DNA of 64,000 nt. It comes from Chachezhania sediminis. Its GTDB lineage: Bacteria; Pseudomonadota; Alphaproteobacteria; Rhodobacterales; Rhodobacteraceae. A program made the position numbers and the translations under genes. The notes under the pieces are model-generated. The model was not told the DNA's origin, did not search any database, and saw only the letters and a program-made list of their open reading frames with translations. Positions 9,744 to 18,395 of this stretch are shown piece by piece. The stretch covers positions 248,001-312,000 of the forward strand of contig NZ_VOPH01000003.1 of the NCBI RefSeq assembly GCF_009765275.1, in the 5' to 3' direction. Every line of letters starts with the position of its first letter. The first letter of the stretch is position 1.

Positions 9744-10118
9744 TTACATCGCGCTTTCGTTTTCCTGGGCGGTCAGATTGTAGGCCAGAAGGCCGCGGAG
9801 TTCTTCGGCCGTTTCAGCGAATTCCAGCGAACCGCCCGACGTCCATTTGTCGTCCAGTTCGAAGGTCATTCCGCCCATTTCTTCGGAAAAGGTATTGTTG
9901 AAGGTCACGACCAGGCTGTGGTCGCCATCGGCGGTGACATAGGATTCGGTCACTGCACCGATCATTTGCCCGTCCGACGAATAGACCGGGTTGCCGATGA
10001 ATTCGTTGTTTTCCTGGATCAGGGTTGCCTGATCGACGGGTTCCTCGGCCTTGATGACTTCAGCAGCAGCTGCGGTTGCAAGAAACGAAGTTGCAGCCAG
10101 AATTGCCAGGGTTTTCAT
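9744..10118 (-). CDS. secreted PRC-barrel-like small protein
   Basis: A 124-residue protein with a signal peptide (MKTLAILAATSFLATAAAA). The mature part has the pattern of a PRC-barrel-like domain: NNEFIGNPVYSSDGQMIGAVTE, then a beta-rich GDHSLVVTF...TFELDD segment. PRC-barrel domains are small beta folds found in ribosome maturation, photosynthetic and uncharacterised periplasmic proteins. The ATG at 10118 was chosen over a longer frame because of the AAGGAG ribosome site and because the signal peptide then starts at residue 1. The gene is isolated between two intergenic regions; its promoter region carries a short direct repeat. Confidence 0.75.
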   Translation of the reverse strand: MKTLAILAATSFLATAAAAEVIKAEEPVDQATLIQENNEFIGNPVYSSDGQMIGAVTESYVTADGDHSLVVTFNNTFSEEMGGMTFELDDKWTSGGSLEFAETAEELRGLLAYNLTAQENESAM

Positions 10119-10173
10119 GGTGTTCTCCTTCGTCGTTGTTGGATACCTGAAGAACACGGCGGGGCGGAAATGG

Positions 10174-10201
10174 TTCCTGAAAAATTAACTTTCCTGAAAA
10201 A
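10174..10201 (-). promoter_or_regulatory. tandem TTCCTGAAAAA repeat upstream of PRC-like gene
   Basis: TTCCTGAAAAA occurs at 10174-10184 and again at 10191-10201, 17 bp apart, 56-83 bp upstream of the ATG of the secreted PRC-like protein. This is a plausible regulator site or promoter element. The rest of the 10119-10461 spacer shows no gene. Confidence 0.35.
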
Positions 10202-10461
10202 CCCGCTTTTCGGTTGGCAGGTCTTTGCCAATCACGATGAAAGCCGCCCCGGGCAGGCGGGCAATGACCAGGCCCGAGAGGCCAGGCCGTCACGCGATCT
10301 TCAGGGCCGGCTCCGCCTTCACGGGGGCACGACGATCTTCGAATGCCTGCGCCGCGGAATGTGCCTGAACCCGGCGGGCGACGTTCCATCCCGATCAGGT
10401 CCCGCGACATGTAATGCTGCCTTTGGCCCTTGTGCGCCGGCGAGCGCTGGCCAGGGCTCCC

Positions 10462-12108
10462 CTATGCGTCCTGGCGCTGGGTCGTCCCGGCCCCGGTCAG
10501 ATGTTCGAACAGGCGCGCGACGGCCTCGGCGCCGGGGTCGTTGTGGCCGGCCAGGCTGGCTTCCGCCAGATAGGCGGCGCGGCCTGCGCGGGCACGGGTG
10601 ATCCGGGCCGTTGCATCCGCCCCGTCCCGCGCGGCGCGGGCTGCCGCGGGCAGGCCTTGGCCCAACGCGTCCAGCGCCGGGTGCAGCGCATCGATCATCG
10701 TGCGGTCCCCGGGTTCGGCGCCGCCGACCTGCCGGATCCGGTCCAGCCCGGCCTTCAGCGCGTCGATCGCATCCATTCCGCTGGCCGAGGCATCGCCGGC
10801 CGCCGCAAAGAAGATCGCCAGCAGCACGCCGGAAGATCCGCCCATGGTCTGGCTCAGCTCCAGCCCGATGGCACGATAAAGCTGGGTCTCGTCCGCCAGC
10901 GGCAGGCGGTCCAGCGCACCGATCAGGGCGCGTGCGGCCGTTGCCAGCGTGCTGCCGGTGTCGCCGTCGCCCGATTTGGCGTCCAGCGCGTTCAGGTCCG
11001 GTTCGGCCCCGATCAGGATGGCGCAGCAGCGTTCGACGAAGGCGCGGGTGGCATCGTTCTTGGACGGGATCGGCTGGATCGGGGTCAGCCCGTCTGGCAG
11101 GGCCACGACCGGGACGTCGCCCACAGGCAGGCAGCCGGGCCATGCCCAAGGGGCGACGGGCGCCATCAGCGCGGCCTCGTCCGCCTTGGTCACGGGCAGG
11201 AGCGACACGGAAAAGCCCTGCATGTCGAGAGATGTCATCATCGGCGCCGGCCCCACGAGCCAGCGGATCTGCGGGCCCAGGCGCGAAAGCGTCAGTTCGT
11301 CCGCCAGCACTGCCATTTCCAGCGGGGTGGCTCCGCCAAGGTTGTTCAGAAGCGCCACGTGGGGGCCGGGCCCGATGGTCGGGGCCAGCCGTTCGACGGC
11401 CATGTCCATTGCCTCTTTTGCGTTGGTGAAGCGGACCTGTTCGATCCCCGGCTCGCCATGGATGCCAAGACCCAGTTCCGCCATGCCATCGGCGATCCGG
11501 TCCTCCTTGGGAGAGCCCGGTATGGTGCAGGTGTCCAGCGACATGCCGATGGACACGGCGCCGGAGATCACCCGTTCCGCCGCCTGTGCGACCGAATCCA
11601 GATCGGCGCCCTGTTCGGCCATGGCGCCAGCGATCTTGTGGACGAAAAGCGTGCCGGCCACGCCGCGGGCTTGCGGCAGGTCGGGCAGGGCGATGTCGTC
11701 GTCGACGATCACCATGGCAACTTTCAGCCCCTGTGCCCGGGCCCGTTCCGCCGCCAGTCCGAAGTTCAGCCGGTCGCCGGTATAGTTCTTCACGATCAGC
11801 AGACACCCGGCCTTTCCGGTGACGGCGAGGATTCCGGCAAGCACGGCATCGACGGAGGGTGAGGCAAAGACCTCTCCACACACTGCCGCGGTCAGCATGC
11901 CTTGTCCGACGAACCCGGCATGGCTGGGTTCGTGGCCCGATCCGCCGCCGGACACCAGCGCGACCTTCGACCTGTCCCAGTCGGTCCGGACAACGACCTT
12001 GATATGCGGATAGCCATCGAGCCGCGCCAGCCGTCCGCCGGCGGTGCGCAGCGTGCCGTCGATGGCTTCGGTCACCAGCGTCTCGCGGGAATTGATGAAC
12101 TGCTTCAT
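10462..12108 (-). CDS. dihydroxyacetone kinase, DhaK-DhaL fusion
   Basis: A 548-residue single-chain kinase. The DhaK part (residues 1-~330) contains GGGSGHEPSHAGFVG and the substrate-binding histidine in LGLGIHGEPG (~residue 218), which forms a hemiaminal with dihydroxyacetone. The DhaL part (~350-548) holds the ATP/Mg loop DAKSGDGDTGSTL and TMGGSSG. It uses ATP like the Citrobacter enzyme, not a PEP-dependent phosphotransfer chain, since no DhaM is present. It is the last gene of the ABC operon, 12 bp after the second ATPase, so the imported compound is probably phosphorylated as a keto-triose or related ketose such as erythrulose. The family fit is firm; the exact substrate is inferred. 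Confidence 0.93.
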   Translation of the reverse strand: MKQFINSRETLVTEAIDGTLRTAGGRLARLDGYPHIKVVVRTDWDRSKVALVSGGGSGHEPSHAGFVGQGMLTAAVCGEVFASPSVDAVLAGILAVTGKAGCLLIVKNYTGDRLNFGLAAERARAQGLKVAMVIVDDDIALPDLPQARGVAGTLFVHKIAGAMAEQGADLDSVAQAAERVISGAVSIGMSLDTCTIPGSPKEDRIADGMAELGLGIHGEPGIEQVRFTNAKEAMDMAVERLAPTIGPGPHVALLNNLGGATPLEMAVLADELTLSRLGPQIRWLVGPAPMMTSLDMQGFSVSLLPVTKADEAALMAPVAPWAWPGCLPVGDVPVVALPDGLTPIQPIPSKNDATRAFVERCCAILIGAEPDLNALDAKSGDGDTGSTLATAARALIGALDRLPLADETQLYRAIGLELSQTMGGSSGVLLAIFFAAAGDASASGMDAIDALKAGLDRIRQVGGAEPGDRTMIDALHPALDALGQGLPAAARAARDGADATARITRARAGRAAYLAEASLAGHNDPGAEAVARLFEHLTGAGTTQRQDA

Positions 12109-12120
12109 GAGCTTGTCTCC

Positions 12121-13116
12121 TCAGGCAATCCGCGCGCCGGCGGCGTCGAAATAAAGCGCATTGCGGGGCTGGATCGCCACCGTATCGCCCGGTTCCAGAT
12201 CCGACCCCGGGTCCGTCAGCGTGACGATCGGGTGCCCGTCCAGCACCAGATGCAGGCGGGTGTGATCGCCCAGATGCTCGATGCGGATCACGTCGGACCG
12301 TTTTCCTTCCCCTTGCGCAATGTGCTCGGGCCGCAGGCCGATGGTCCGTGCCCCGGACGGCGCCCCGGCAAACAGGTCTGCGGGCAGGGCGTTGATCCGT
12401 GGCAGACCAAGGCGGCCGGCAACATAAAGGCTGACCGGATCCTCGTAGATCTCTCGCGGGGTGCCGAACTGGACCAGCCGGCCTTCGTCCAGCACGCCGA
12501 CATGGGTGGCCATGGTCATCGCCTCGACCTGGTCATGGGTCACGTAAAGCAGCGTCGCGCCAAGGTTCGCGTGGATCCTCTTCAGCTCCACCCGTAGGTC
12601 GGCGCGGAGTTTCGCGTCCAGCGAACTGAGCGGTTCGTCCATCAGGTAGATCGCCGGATCCCGGACCAGCGCCCGGCCGATGGAGACGCGCTGCATCTCT
12701 CCGCCCGAAAGGTTCGTGGCCTTGTTGTCCAGCTTGTGGGCGATGTGCAGGACCTCGGCCACATCCTGCACCTTGCGTTTCACCTCGGTCCCGGGCGTCC
12801 TGAGGATCGGGGACTTCAGCGGGAAGGCCAGGTTTTCGCGCACCGTCATGTGCGGGTAGAGCGAATATTGCTGGAACACCATCGCCACGTCCCGCTGGGC
12901 GGGGGTCAGGCCCTTCACAGGCCGGCCGTCGATGTAGATCTCGCCCGCATCGGGCGCTTCAAGGCCCGATATCAGGCGTAGGGTGGTGGTCTTGCCCGCG
13001 CCCGTGGGACCCAGCAGGACGACGAAGGCCCCGTCGGGGACCGCCATCGTCACATTGTCCAACGCGACCGTGCTGCCATAGGTCTTGGTCACGTCGTGAA
13101 GCGCCACGTCAGCCAT
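12121..13116 (-). CDS. ABC transporter ATPase (sugar/polyol type), second copy
   Basis: A 331-residue MalK/UgpC-like ATPase. Walker A is GPTGAGKTT (~residues 36-44, with T in place of the usual S), the Q loop is VFQQYSLYPHM, the signature LSGGEMQRVS, Walker B IYLMDEP and the switch TLLYVTHD. A C-terminal TOBE-like regulatory domain (IGLRPEHIAQGEG) follows. It overlaps the first ATPase by 8 bp. Two different ATPases in one operon imply a heterodimer, as in the GlpS/GlpT glycerol importer of rhizobia. It acts at the inner face of the cytoplasmic membrane. Confidence 0.93.
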   Translation of the reverse strand: MADVALHDVTKTYGSTVALDNVTMAVPDGAFVVLLGPTGAGKTTTLRLISGLEAPDAGEIYIDGRPVKGLTPAQRDVAMVFQQYSLYPHMTVRENLAFPLKSPILRTPGTEVKRKVQDVAEVLHIAHKLDNKATNLSGGEMQRVSIGRALVRDPAIYLMDEPLSSLDAKLRADLRVELKRIHANLGATLLYVTHDQVEAMTMATHVGVLDEGRLVQFGTPREIYEDPVSLYVAGRLGLPRINALPADLFAGAPSGARTIGLRPEHIAQGEGKRSDVIRIEHLGDHTRLHLVLDGHPIVTLTDPGSDLEPGDTVAIQPRNALYFDAAGARIA

Positions 13117-14206
13117 GGGACAGCATCCCTTCGTTCAGGTTGGACCGGATCGCCCGGCCCGTTTGGCGGTCGAAAAGTGTCACCTTCGCGCCTTCGAAGT
13201 TCAGGCCCACCGTCGCGCCCACCCGGGCGGGCAGGGCCGAGGAAATGCGGGCCTTCACCTCTCCGTTGAAGGTCTTCAGTGTCACGATCTGGGTCGTGCC
13301 CAGATATTCGGTGGCCACGATCTCGGCCCGGTAGGCCGAGTCGTCCGACAACCGCACATGTTCCGGCCGGACGCCATAGACCATGTCGCCGTCAAAGGCC
13401 TCGTGCGATGCGGGGATGCCCAGCGTCTGGTGGTGCAGCTGCACGGTGGTGGCGCCGGGTTCCAGGCTGCCGTGGAACTTCAGGAAGTTCATGGAGGGCG
13501 AGCCAATGAAGTTCGCGACGAACATGGTGGCGGGCTTGTCATAGACGTCCTGCGGCGTGCCGAATTGTTCGACCACGCCGTGGTTCATGACCACGATCTT
13601 GTCGCCCATCTGCATCGCCTCCAGCTGGTCATGGGTCACATAGACCGTCGTGGCGCCCATCCGGTCGTGGAGTGCGCGCAGCTCCTCGGCCATGTGCTCG
13701 CGGAACTCGGCATCCAGCGCGCCCAGCGGTTCGTCCATCAGGAAGCATTTCGGGTTCCGCACGATGGCCCGCCCCAGTGCCACGCGCTGCCGGTCCCCGC
13801 CCGACAGGCCCCCGACGGGGCGGTCCAGGATCTTTTCAATCCCCAGGATCCTTGCCACCTCGGTCACCTTGGCGCGGACCTCGGCCCGGTCCATCCCCTG
13901 GCTGACCAGCGGGTACGAGATGTTCCGGCGCACGTTCATGTGCGGGTAGAGCGCGAACATCTGGAAGACGAAGGCGATGTCGCGCTGGCTGGCGCGTTTC
14001 TGACCGACTTCCTCGCCATCGATGAAGATTTCCCCGGATGTCGGCAGTTCAAGCCCGGCGATCATGCGCAGCGTCGTGGTCTTGCCGCAGCCTGACGGGC
14101 CCAGCAGCATGAAGAATTCGCCGTCGTCGATCCTGAAGGACGAGGATTGGACGGCGGTGAAGTCGCCGAAATCCTTGCGAAGGTTGCGGATCACGATCTC
14201 AGCCAT
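13109..14206 (-). CDS. ABC transporter ATPase (sugar/polyol type), first copy
   Basis: A 365-residue ATPase with Walker A GPSGCGKTT, Q loop VFQMFALYPHM, signature motif read as LSGGDRQRVA, Walker B CFLMDEP and switch VYVTHD. The C-terminal TOBE domain contains VYGVRPEHVRLSDD. It overlaps the DUF1801 gene upstream and the second ATPase downstream by 8 bp each, so translation is coupled. Together with the next gene it would power the two permeases of this operon. Confidence 0.93.
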   Translation of the reverse strand: MAEIVIRNLRKDFGDFTAVQSSSFRIDDGEFFMLLGPSGCGKTTTLRMIAGLELPTSGEIFIDGEEVGQKRASQRDIAFVFQMFALYPHMNVRRNISYPLVSQGMDRAEVRAKVTEVARILGIEKILDRPVGGLSGGDRQRVALGRAIVRNPKCFLMDEPLGALDAEFREHMAEELRALHDRMGATTVYVTHDQLEAMQMGDKIVVMNHGVVEQFGTPQDVYDKPATMFVANFIGSPSMNFLKFHGSLEPGATTVQLHHQTLGIPASHEAFDGDMVYGVRPEHVRLSDDSAYRAEIVATEYLGTTQIVTLKTFNGEVKARISSALPARVGATVGLNFEGAKVTLFDRQTGRAIRSNLNEGMLSHG

Positions 14207-14612
14207 TCTTTGGATCCCTCTTCCTGCGATAGGTCAGCGCATCGGCGATGCAGGCCGCCAGCGCGTCGCGGTCCAGCGGCGCATCAGTCGGGATCAGCAC
14301 GGCGCGGTTGCCTTCGAAATCCAGTCGTCCGTCGAAGCGGGCGCGCCAGTCCTCGATCAGCGAGGTCTGACAGTGGACCAGCATCTTCAGCCCGTCCCTG
14401 GCCCCGTCGGGGGCGATGCGCACCGCGGTGCCGGCCCGGCCGGGCAGGAAGGCGGGTTCTCTCCAGCGCAGGCCCTCTTCAAGTTTGGTCACACCTTCGG
14501 CCTTTGCCACTTCGTGAACCAGTGCCCGCAGTTCCCGGGCGCGGGCCTGCGTGGCCAGAGGCATCGCGGCGAAGACGGCGGCGATGGCTGTGGGCGTTTC
14601 GGGAAAGGTCAT
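14199..14612 (-). CDS. DUF1801-like protein inside the ABC operon
   Basis: A 137-residue soluble protein. It has the DUF1801 pattern: an N-terminal helix of ARELRALVHEVA type, then LRWREPAFLPG, a strand KMLVHCQTSLIEDW, RLDFEGNRAVLIP and a C-terminal helix. The family has a compact YdhG-like fold of unknown function. The start ATG overlaps the stop of the 65-residue membrane protein by 4 bp and its end overlaps the ATPase gene by 8 bp, so it is certainly part of the transcript. Its presence within a transporter operon is unusual and suggests a link to the transported compound, but nothing in the sequence reveals a catalytic site. Confidence 0.8.
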   Translation of the reverse strand: MTFPETPTAIAAVFAAMPLATQARARELRALVHEVAKAEGVTKLEEGLRWREPAFLPGRAGTAVRIAPDGARDGLKMLVHCQTSLIEDWRARFDGRLDFEGNRAVLIPTDAPLDRDALAACIADALTYRRKRDPKNG

Positions 14613-14806
14613 CTCGGATCCTCGGGGAAATGGCTGACCGCGATGAACATGACCGTGCCCACCAGCGTGACGATGAAGGAATAGGTGAAGGCCACGAAGA
14701 TCCAGGGCTGCATCAGCATGAAGACCCCCAGCGCGATCAGGAAGGAGGCGACCATTTCCCAGGGGCCGCGGCGCAGGCGGAGGAGACCGGAGAAAAAACG
14801 GCTCAT
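14609..14806 (-). CDS. 65-residue membrane protein of the ABC operon (GlpU/DUF2160-like position)
   Basis: MSRFFSGLLRLRRGPWEMV begins the protein; then come two hydrophobic helices (FLIALGVFMLMQPWIFVA and YSFIVTLVGTVMFIAV) and the tail SHFPEDPR. It overlaps the preceding permease and the next gene by 4 bp each. Small two-helix proteins occupy this position in glycerol-type ABC operons (GlpU, DUF2160 type in rhizobia), so it is likely an accessory subunit of the transporter. Similarity by position and topology only. Confidence 0.75.
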   Translation of the reverse strand: MSRFFSGLLRLRRGPWEMVASFLIALGVFMLMQPWIFVAFTYSFIVTLVGTVMFIAVSHFPEDPR

Positions 14807-15741
14807 TTGCGGACTGCTCCGAATGTGATGCCCCGCAGCAGGTGCTTGCGCAGCAGGATGGTGAAGACCATGACCGGGACAAGGAACAGGGTCGCGCCCG
14901 CGGCCACCGCCGGCCAGTCCTGTCCGCCGACGCCGATGATCGTCGGGATGAAGGGAGGGGCGGTCTGGGCGGTGCCGGATGTCAGCAGGACCGCGAAGGC
15001 GTATTCGTTCCAGCTGAAGATCAGGCAGAAGATCGCGGTCGAGGCTATGCCAGTGGCGGCCTGCGGCAGAACGACCTTGTAGAAGGCCTGGAACCGCGTG
15101 TAGCCGTCGATCAGTGCCGCTTCCTCGTATTCGCGGGGGATCTCGTCGATGAAACCTTTCAAGAGCCAGACCGACAGCGACAGGTTCACGGCCGTATAAA
15201 GCAGGATCATCCCCAGATGGGTGTCCGACAGGCCAAGGGACCGGAACATCAGGAAGATCGGGATCGCGACGGCGATGGGCGGCATCATCCGCGTTGACAG
15301 GATGAAGAATAGCAGGTCGTCCTTCAGCGGGATCCTGTAGCGCGAGAACGCATAGGCCGCGAGCGTGCCCAGAAAGACCGACAGGAAGGTCGACCCGAAC
15401 CCGATGATGACCGAGTTCATGAAGCGCTCGCCGAAACGCGACGGGCCGGCGATGACCATGCCTTTGTTGTGGACGATCTCCTCGTACCAGGTCCCGGGCG
15501 GATGTTCGGCCAGGTACTGGGGCGTCTGCCGCATCTGCGTCGTGAAGAGGTTCACATAACCTTCCAGCGACGGCTGGAACGTGACCTTGGGTGGATATGC
15601 GATGGAATCGGGCGAGGACTTGAACCCCGTGGCCAGGATCCAGACCAGCGGCAGCAGGGTGATCAGCGCGTAGCCGATGACCAGGGTCCCTGCGATCCAC
15701 TTCTGCTGAATGGACGGTTCGGTGACGGAAAAGCTGCTCAT
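14803..15741 (-). CDS. ABC sugar/polyol permease, MalG-like
   Basis: A 312-residue permease with six hydrophobic segments. The cytoplasmic EAA loop is EYEEAALIDGYTRFQAFYKVVLPQ (split here: EYEEAALIDG, then FYKVVLPQ). A long periplasmic insertion between helices 1 and 2 (FTTQMRQTPQYL...GPSRFGERF) is typical for GlpQ-like members. The start at 15741 overlaps the upstream permease by 4 bp (ATGA). A much longer frame exists but would run through the upstream gene. Confidence 0.92.
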   Translation of the reverse strand: MSSFSVTEPSIQQKWIAGTLVIGYALITLLPLVWILATGFKSSPDSIAYPPKVTFQPSLEGYVNLFTTQMRQTPQYLAEHPPGTWYEEIVHNKGMVIAGPSRFGERFMNSVIIGFGSTFLSVFLGTLAAYAFSRYRIPLKDDLLFFILSTRMMPPIAVAIPIFLMFRSLGLSDTHLGMILLYTAVNLSLSVWLLKGFIDEIPREYEEAALIDGYTRFQAFYKVVLPQAATGIASTAIFCLIFSWNEYAFAVLLTSGTAQTAPPFIPTIIGVGGQDWPAVAAGATLFLVPVMVFTILLRKHLLRGITFGAVRK

Positions 15742-16685
15742 CTCTCTTTCACCTTGTTCAGCGCCTTCACGTAGATCGAGGCGAGCCCGAAGACCGTGAC
15801 AAACAGGATGATCGCGTAGGCGGAACTGTAGCCCGTGCGCCATTTCTCGAAGGCTTCGCGTTTCAGGTTGATCGACGTCAGTTCCGTGGTGGACCCGGGG
15901 CCGCCGCCGGTCAGCTGGACGACAAGGTCGAACATCTTGAAGTTCTCGATGCCGCGGAACAGGACTGCCAGCATCAGGAAGGGCAGGACCATCGGCACGG
16001 TGATCGTCCAGAACTGCCGCCAGGCCGAGGCGCGGTCGCATTCGGCGGCCTCGTAGATCGTGTCCGGAATGGATCGCAGGCCCGCCAGGCAGATCAGCAT
16101 CACGAAGGGCGTCCACATCCAGGTATCCACGATGACGATGGACCAGGGCGCCAGCGCCACATCGCCGATCATGGAAAAGCTGGTCGGGTCGATGCCGGTA
16201 ACGAAGGAGATGGCGTAGTTGAACAGCCCGATCTGCGGTTGATAGAGGAAGGTCCAGAAGTTGCCGACCACAGCGGGCGACAGCATCATTGGCAGGACGA
16301 TGATCGTGGTCCACAGGTCATTGCCGCGAAATTTCCGGTTGATCAGCCAGGCCAGGGCAAAGCCCAGCAGCACTTCGAAGAACAGGGTCCAGAACACGAA
16401 ATGGGCCGTGGCCTGCATCGTGATCCAGATGTCGCTGTCGGTCAGGATGCGTTCATAGTTCCGAAGGCCGATCCATTTGACGTCCAGATTCGGCCGGTTC
16501 GCCTTGAAGTTCGTGAAGCTCAGCCTGATCGTCCAGATCAGCGGGAAGATGTTCACCGCCAGAAGCAGGAAGATCGTCGGTGCCACGAAGATCCAGGCGA
16601 TGGCCCGGTCCGACAGGCCCTTGATGCGACGTGCAACTCTGGTCGGCGTGGCCTTGGCAACGCGGTCCATGACGGTCTCGGACAT
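15738..16685 (-). CDS. ABC sugar/polyol permease, MalF-like
   Basis: A 315-residue inner-membrane permease. The ATG at 16685 has an AAGGGAGG ribosome site; an upstream in-frame start is weaker. Hydrophobic helices begin at IAWIFVAPTIFLLLAV. The EAA loop is IYEAAECDRASAWRQFWTI and VPMVLPF. It pairs with the next permease as the membrane channel of the importer. A hairpin lies between it and the binding-protein gene. Confidence 0.92.
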   Translation of the reverse strand: MSETVMDRVAKATPTRVARRIKGLSDRAIAWIFVAPTIFLLLAVNIFPLIWTIRLSFTNFKANRPNLDVKWIGLRNYERILTDSDIWITMQATAHFVFWTLFFEVLLGFALAWLINRKFRGNDLWTTIIVLPMMLSPAVVGNFWTFLYQPQIGLFNYAISFVTGIDPTSFSMIGDVALAPWSIVIVDTWMWTPFVMLICLAGLRSIPDTIYEAAECDRASAWRQFWTITVPMVLPFLMLAVLFRGIENFKMFDLVVQLTGGGPGSTTELTSINLKREAFEKWRTGYSSAYAIILFVTVFGLASIYVKALNKVKER

Positions 16686-16720
16686 GAGACCTCCCTTCCG
16701 ATCTGGATACTTCCCACCTT

Positions 16721-16746
16721 GCGAGGCCAGGCGGGGCCGGCCTCGC
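16721..16746 (-). terminator. hairpin between binding-protein and permease genes
   Basis: GCGAGGCC and GGCCTCGC form an 8-bp stem in the 95-bp gap after the substrate-binding protein gene. No T-run follows on the - strand. Such structures stabilise the upstream mRNA or attenuate read-through, so that the binding protein is made in excess over permeases. Confidence 0.5.
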
Positions 16747-16780
16747 ATCACGTTATGCCCCGCCCGTCAGGGCGGCGGCG

Positions 16781-18103
16781 TCAGATCTTGCCTTCGTCCT
16801 CGAAGACCTCGTTCCAGTCCTCGACCAGGCCATCCAGCGCCCCCTGCGCGGTGCCTTCACCGGCGATCACGTATTTGTGGACGCGATCCTGCATCGCCAG
16901 CAGCAGCGAGGCATAGGACGGCTCTGCCCAGAAGTCCTTCACGATGGCCATGGAATCCAGGAAGGTCTGCGCGTAGGGCTGACTGGTGGCGAAACCGGGG
17001 TCTTCGACCACCGCGTTCAGCGCGGAATAGCCGCCCAGTTCCCACCATTTCTTCTGGATCTCGGGTTGGGCGAACCATTTGATGTAGTCCAGCGCCGCTT
17101 CGGGACTGTCGGTGTAGGACACGACCGAAATGCCCTGGCCGCCCAGCTGCGCGAAGTGACCGTTCGGGCCCGCGGGGTTGGCAAAGTACCCGGATTTGTC
17201 GCCGCCCACGTTCGGATCGGCATTCACGCCCGGCCAGATGAAGGCAAAGTTCATCTGAAGCGCCACCTGGCCCGACTTGTAGGCGTCGATGTCTTCCGAC
17301 ATGTACCAGTCCGACGATCCCGGCGGCGTGCAGCAGTCGTAAAGTTCCTTGTAGAACTCCAGCCCCTTCGCCGCCTCGGGTGAATTGACGAAGCCTTCAA
17401 GGTCATAGGGTTTTTCCGGGTTGCTGTATTCGAACCCGTAATTGTACAGCGCGTTGGTCACGCCCATGGTGATCCCTTCGGACCCCCGTTCGGTATAGAT
17501 CGCGGCCCCATAGACGGTCTTGCCGTCGATCTCGCGGTTCTGGAAGAACTTGGCGACCTCCATCAGTTCGTCCAGCGTTTCCGGCGCGGTCAGGTCGCGG
17601 CCGTACTTTTCCTTGAACTCGGCCTGCAGTTCGGGCCGTTCGAACCAGTCCTTGCGATAGGTCCAGCCGACCACGTCGCCAAAGGCGGGCAGGGCCCAGT
17701 AGTTCGGCGTGCCCTTCGGCCATTCGGCATATCCCGTCACGGTGGCCGGGATGAAATCGTCCATCGTGATGCCGTTCGCCTCGAAGAAGTCGTTCAGCTT
17801 GATGTAATGCCCGGCCTCGGCCCCCAGCCCGATCCACTGGCTGTCGCCGATCATCAGGTCGCACAGCTGTCCGCCGGAATTCAGCTCGTTCAGCATGCGA
17901 TCGGCAAAGTTGGGCCAGGGCACGAACTCGAAGCTCATGGTATTGCCGGTCTTCTGTTCGAAATCCTTCGACAGTTCGATCAGCGCATTGGCCGGATCCC
18001 AGGCGGCCCAGCACAGTGTCAGGTCGTCGGCGCGGGCGCCCGTTGCCGCCAGTCCGGTGGCAGCCGTCAGCGCCGTCGCAGCCCATAGGTGGTGCGTCTT
18101 CAT
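16781..18103 (-). CDS. ABC substrate-binding protein (sugar/polyol)
   Basis: A 440-residue periplasmic protein with the signal peptide MKTHHLWAATALTAATGLAATGARA. The mature part is a type II binding fold: FEFVPWPNFADRML, CDLMIGDSQWIGLG, YWALPAFGDVVGWTYRKDWF and AALDYIKWFAQPE. The ATG at 18103 sits behind GGAGGGAGG. It resembles binding proteins of the GlpV/polyol group in length and layout. It is the first structural gene after the LacI regulator and has a candidate LacI operator 83 bp upstream. Likely ligands are glycerol, dihydroxyacetone, or short polyols/ketoses, given the kinase at the operon end. Confidence 0.92.
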   Translation of the reverse strand: MKTHHLWAATALTAATGLAATGARADDLTLCWAAWDPANALIELSKDFEQKTGNTMSFEFVPWPNFADRMLNELNSGGQLCDLMIGDSQWIGLGAEAGHYIKLNDFFEANGITMDDFIPATVTGYAEWPKGTPNYWALPAFGDVVGWTYRKDWFERPELQAEFKEKYGRDLTAPETLDELMEVAKFFQNREIDGKTVYGAAIYTERGSEGITMGVTNALYNYGFEYSNPEKPYDLEGFVNSPEAAKGLEFYKELYDCCTPPGSSDWYMSEDIDAYKSGQVALQMNFAFIWPGVNADPNVGGDKSGYFANPAGPNGHFAQLGGQGISVVSYTDSPEAALDYIKWFAQPEIQKKWWELGGYSALNAVVEDPGFATSQPYAQTFLDSMAIVKDFWAEPSYASLLLAMQDRVHKYVIAGEGTAQGALDGLVEDWNEVFEDEGKI

Positions 18104-18185
18104 GGTTGTCTCCTCCCTCCTGAAAGACGCGGTCGGCCCGCGCCACACCGCCGCCAGAGCATCGGGGTGCTGACGATAGCGTAGA

Positions 18186-18201
18186 TGAGGAACGTACATC
18201 A
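18186..18201 (-). promoter_or_regulatory. predicted LacI-family operator, operon site
   Basis: TGAGGAACGTACATCA, matching 13 of 16 positions with the site in front of the LacI gene (TGAGGTACGTCAATCA). TGA and TCA flank a central ACGT in both. It lies 83-98 bp before the binding-protein ATG, a fitting place for control of the ABC/kinase operon. Confidence 0.6.
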
Positions 18202-18395
18202 TTTCAAGCGCCGCGCTGTGCGGGTTCGGTTCCGCGGTGTGGTCGGGCAGGGGAGGTGGCAGCTATCTTGCGGCGATTCAGGGGCTTGGATGTCGCCTGC
18301 GGTTGCACCGGTCGGGGAAGGCCAGAGCATTTGGTTGCGCTAACATTCACACCAAGGGGCGTCGCGCAGACGGTTTCAGGTGCGAATCGGGGCTG

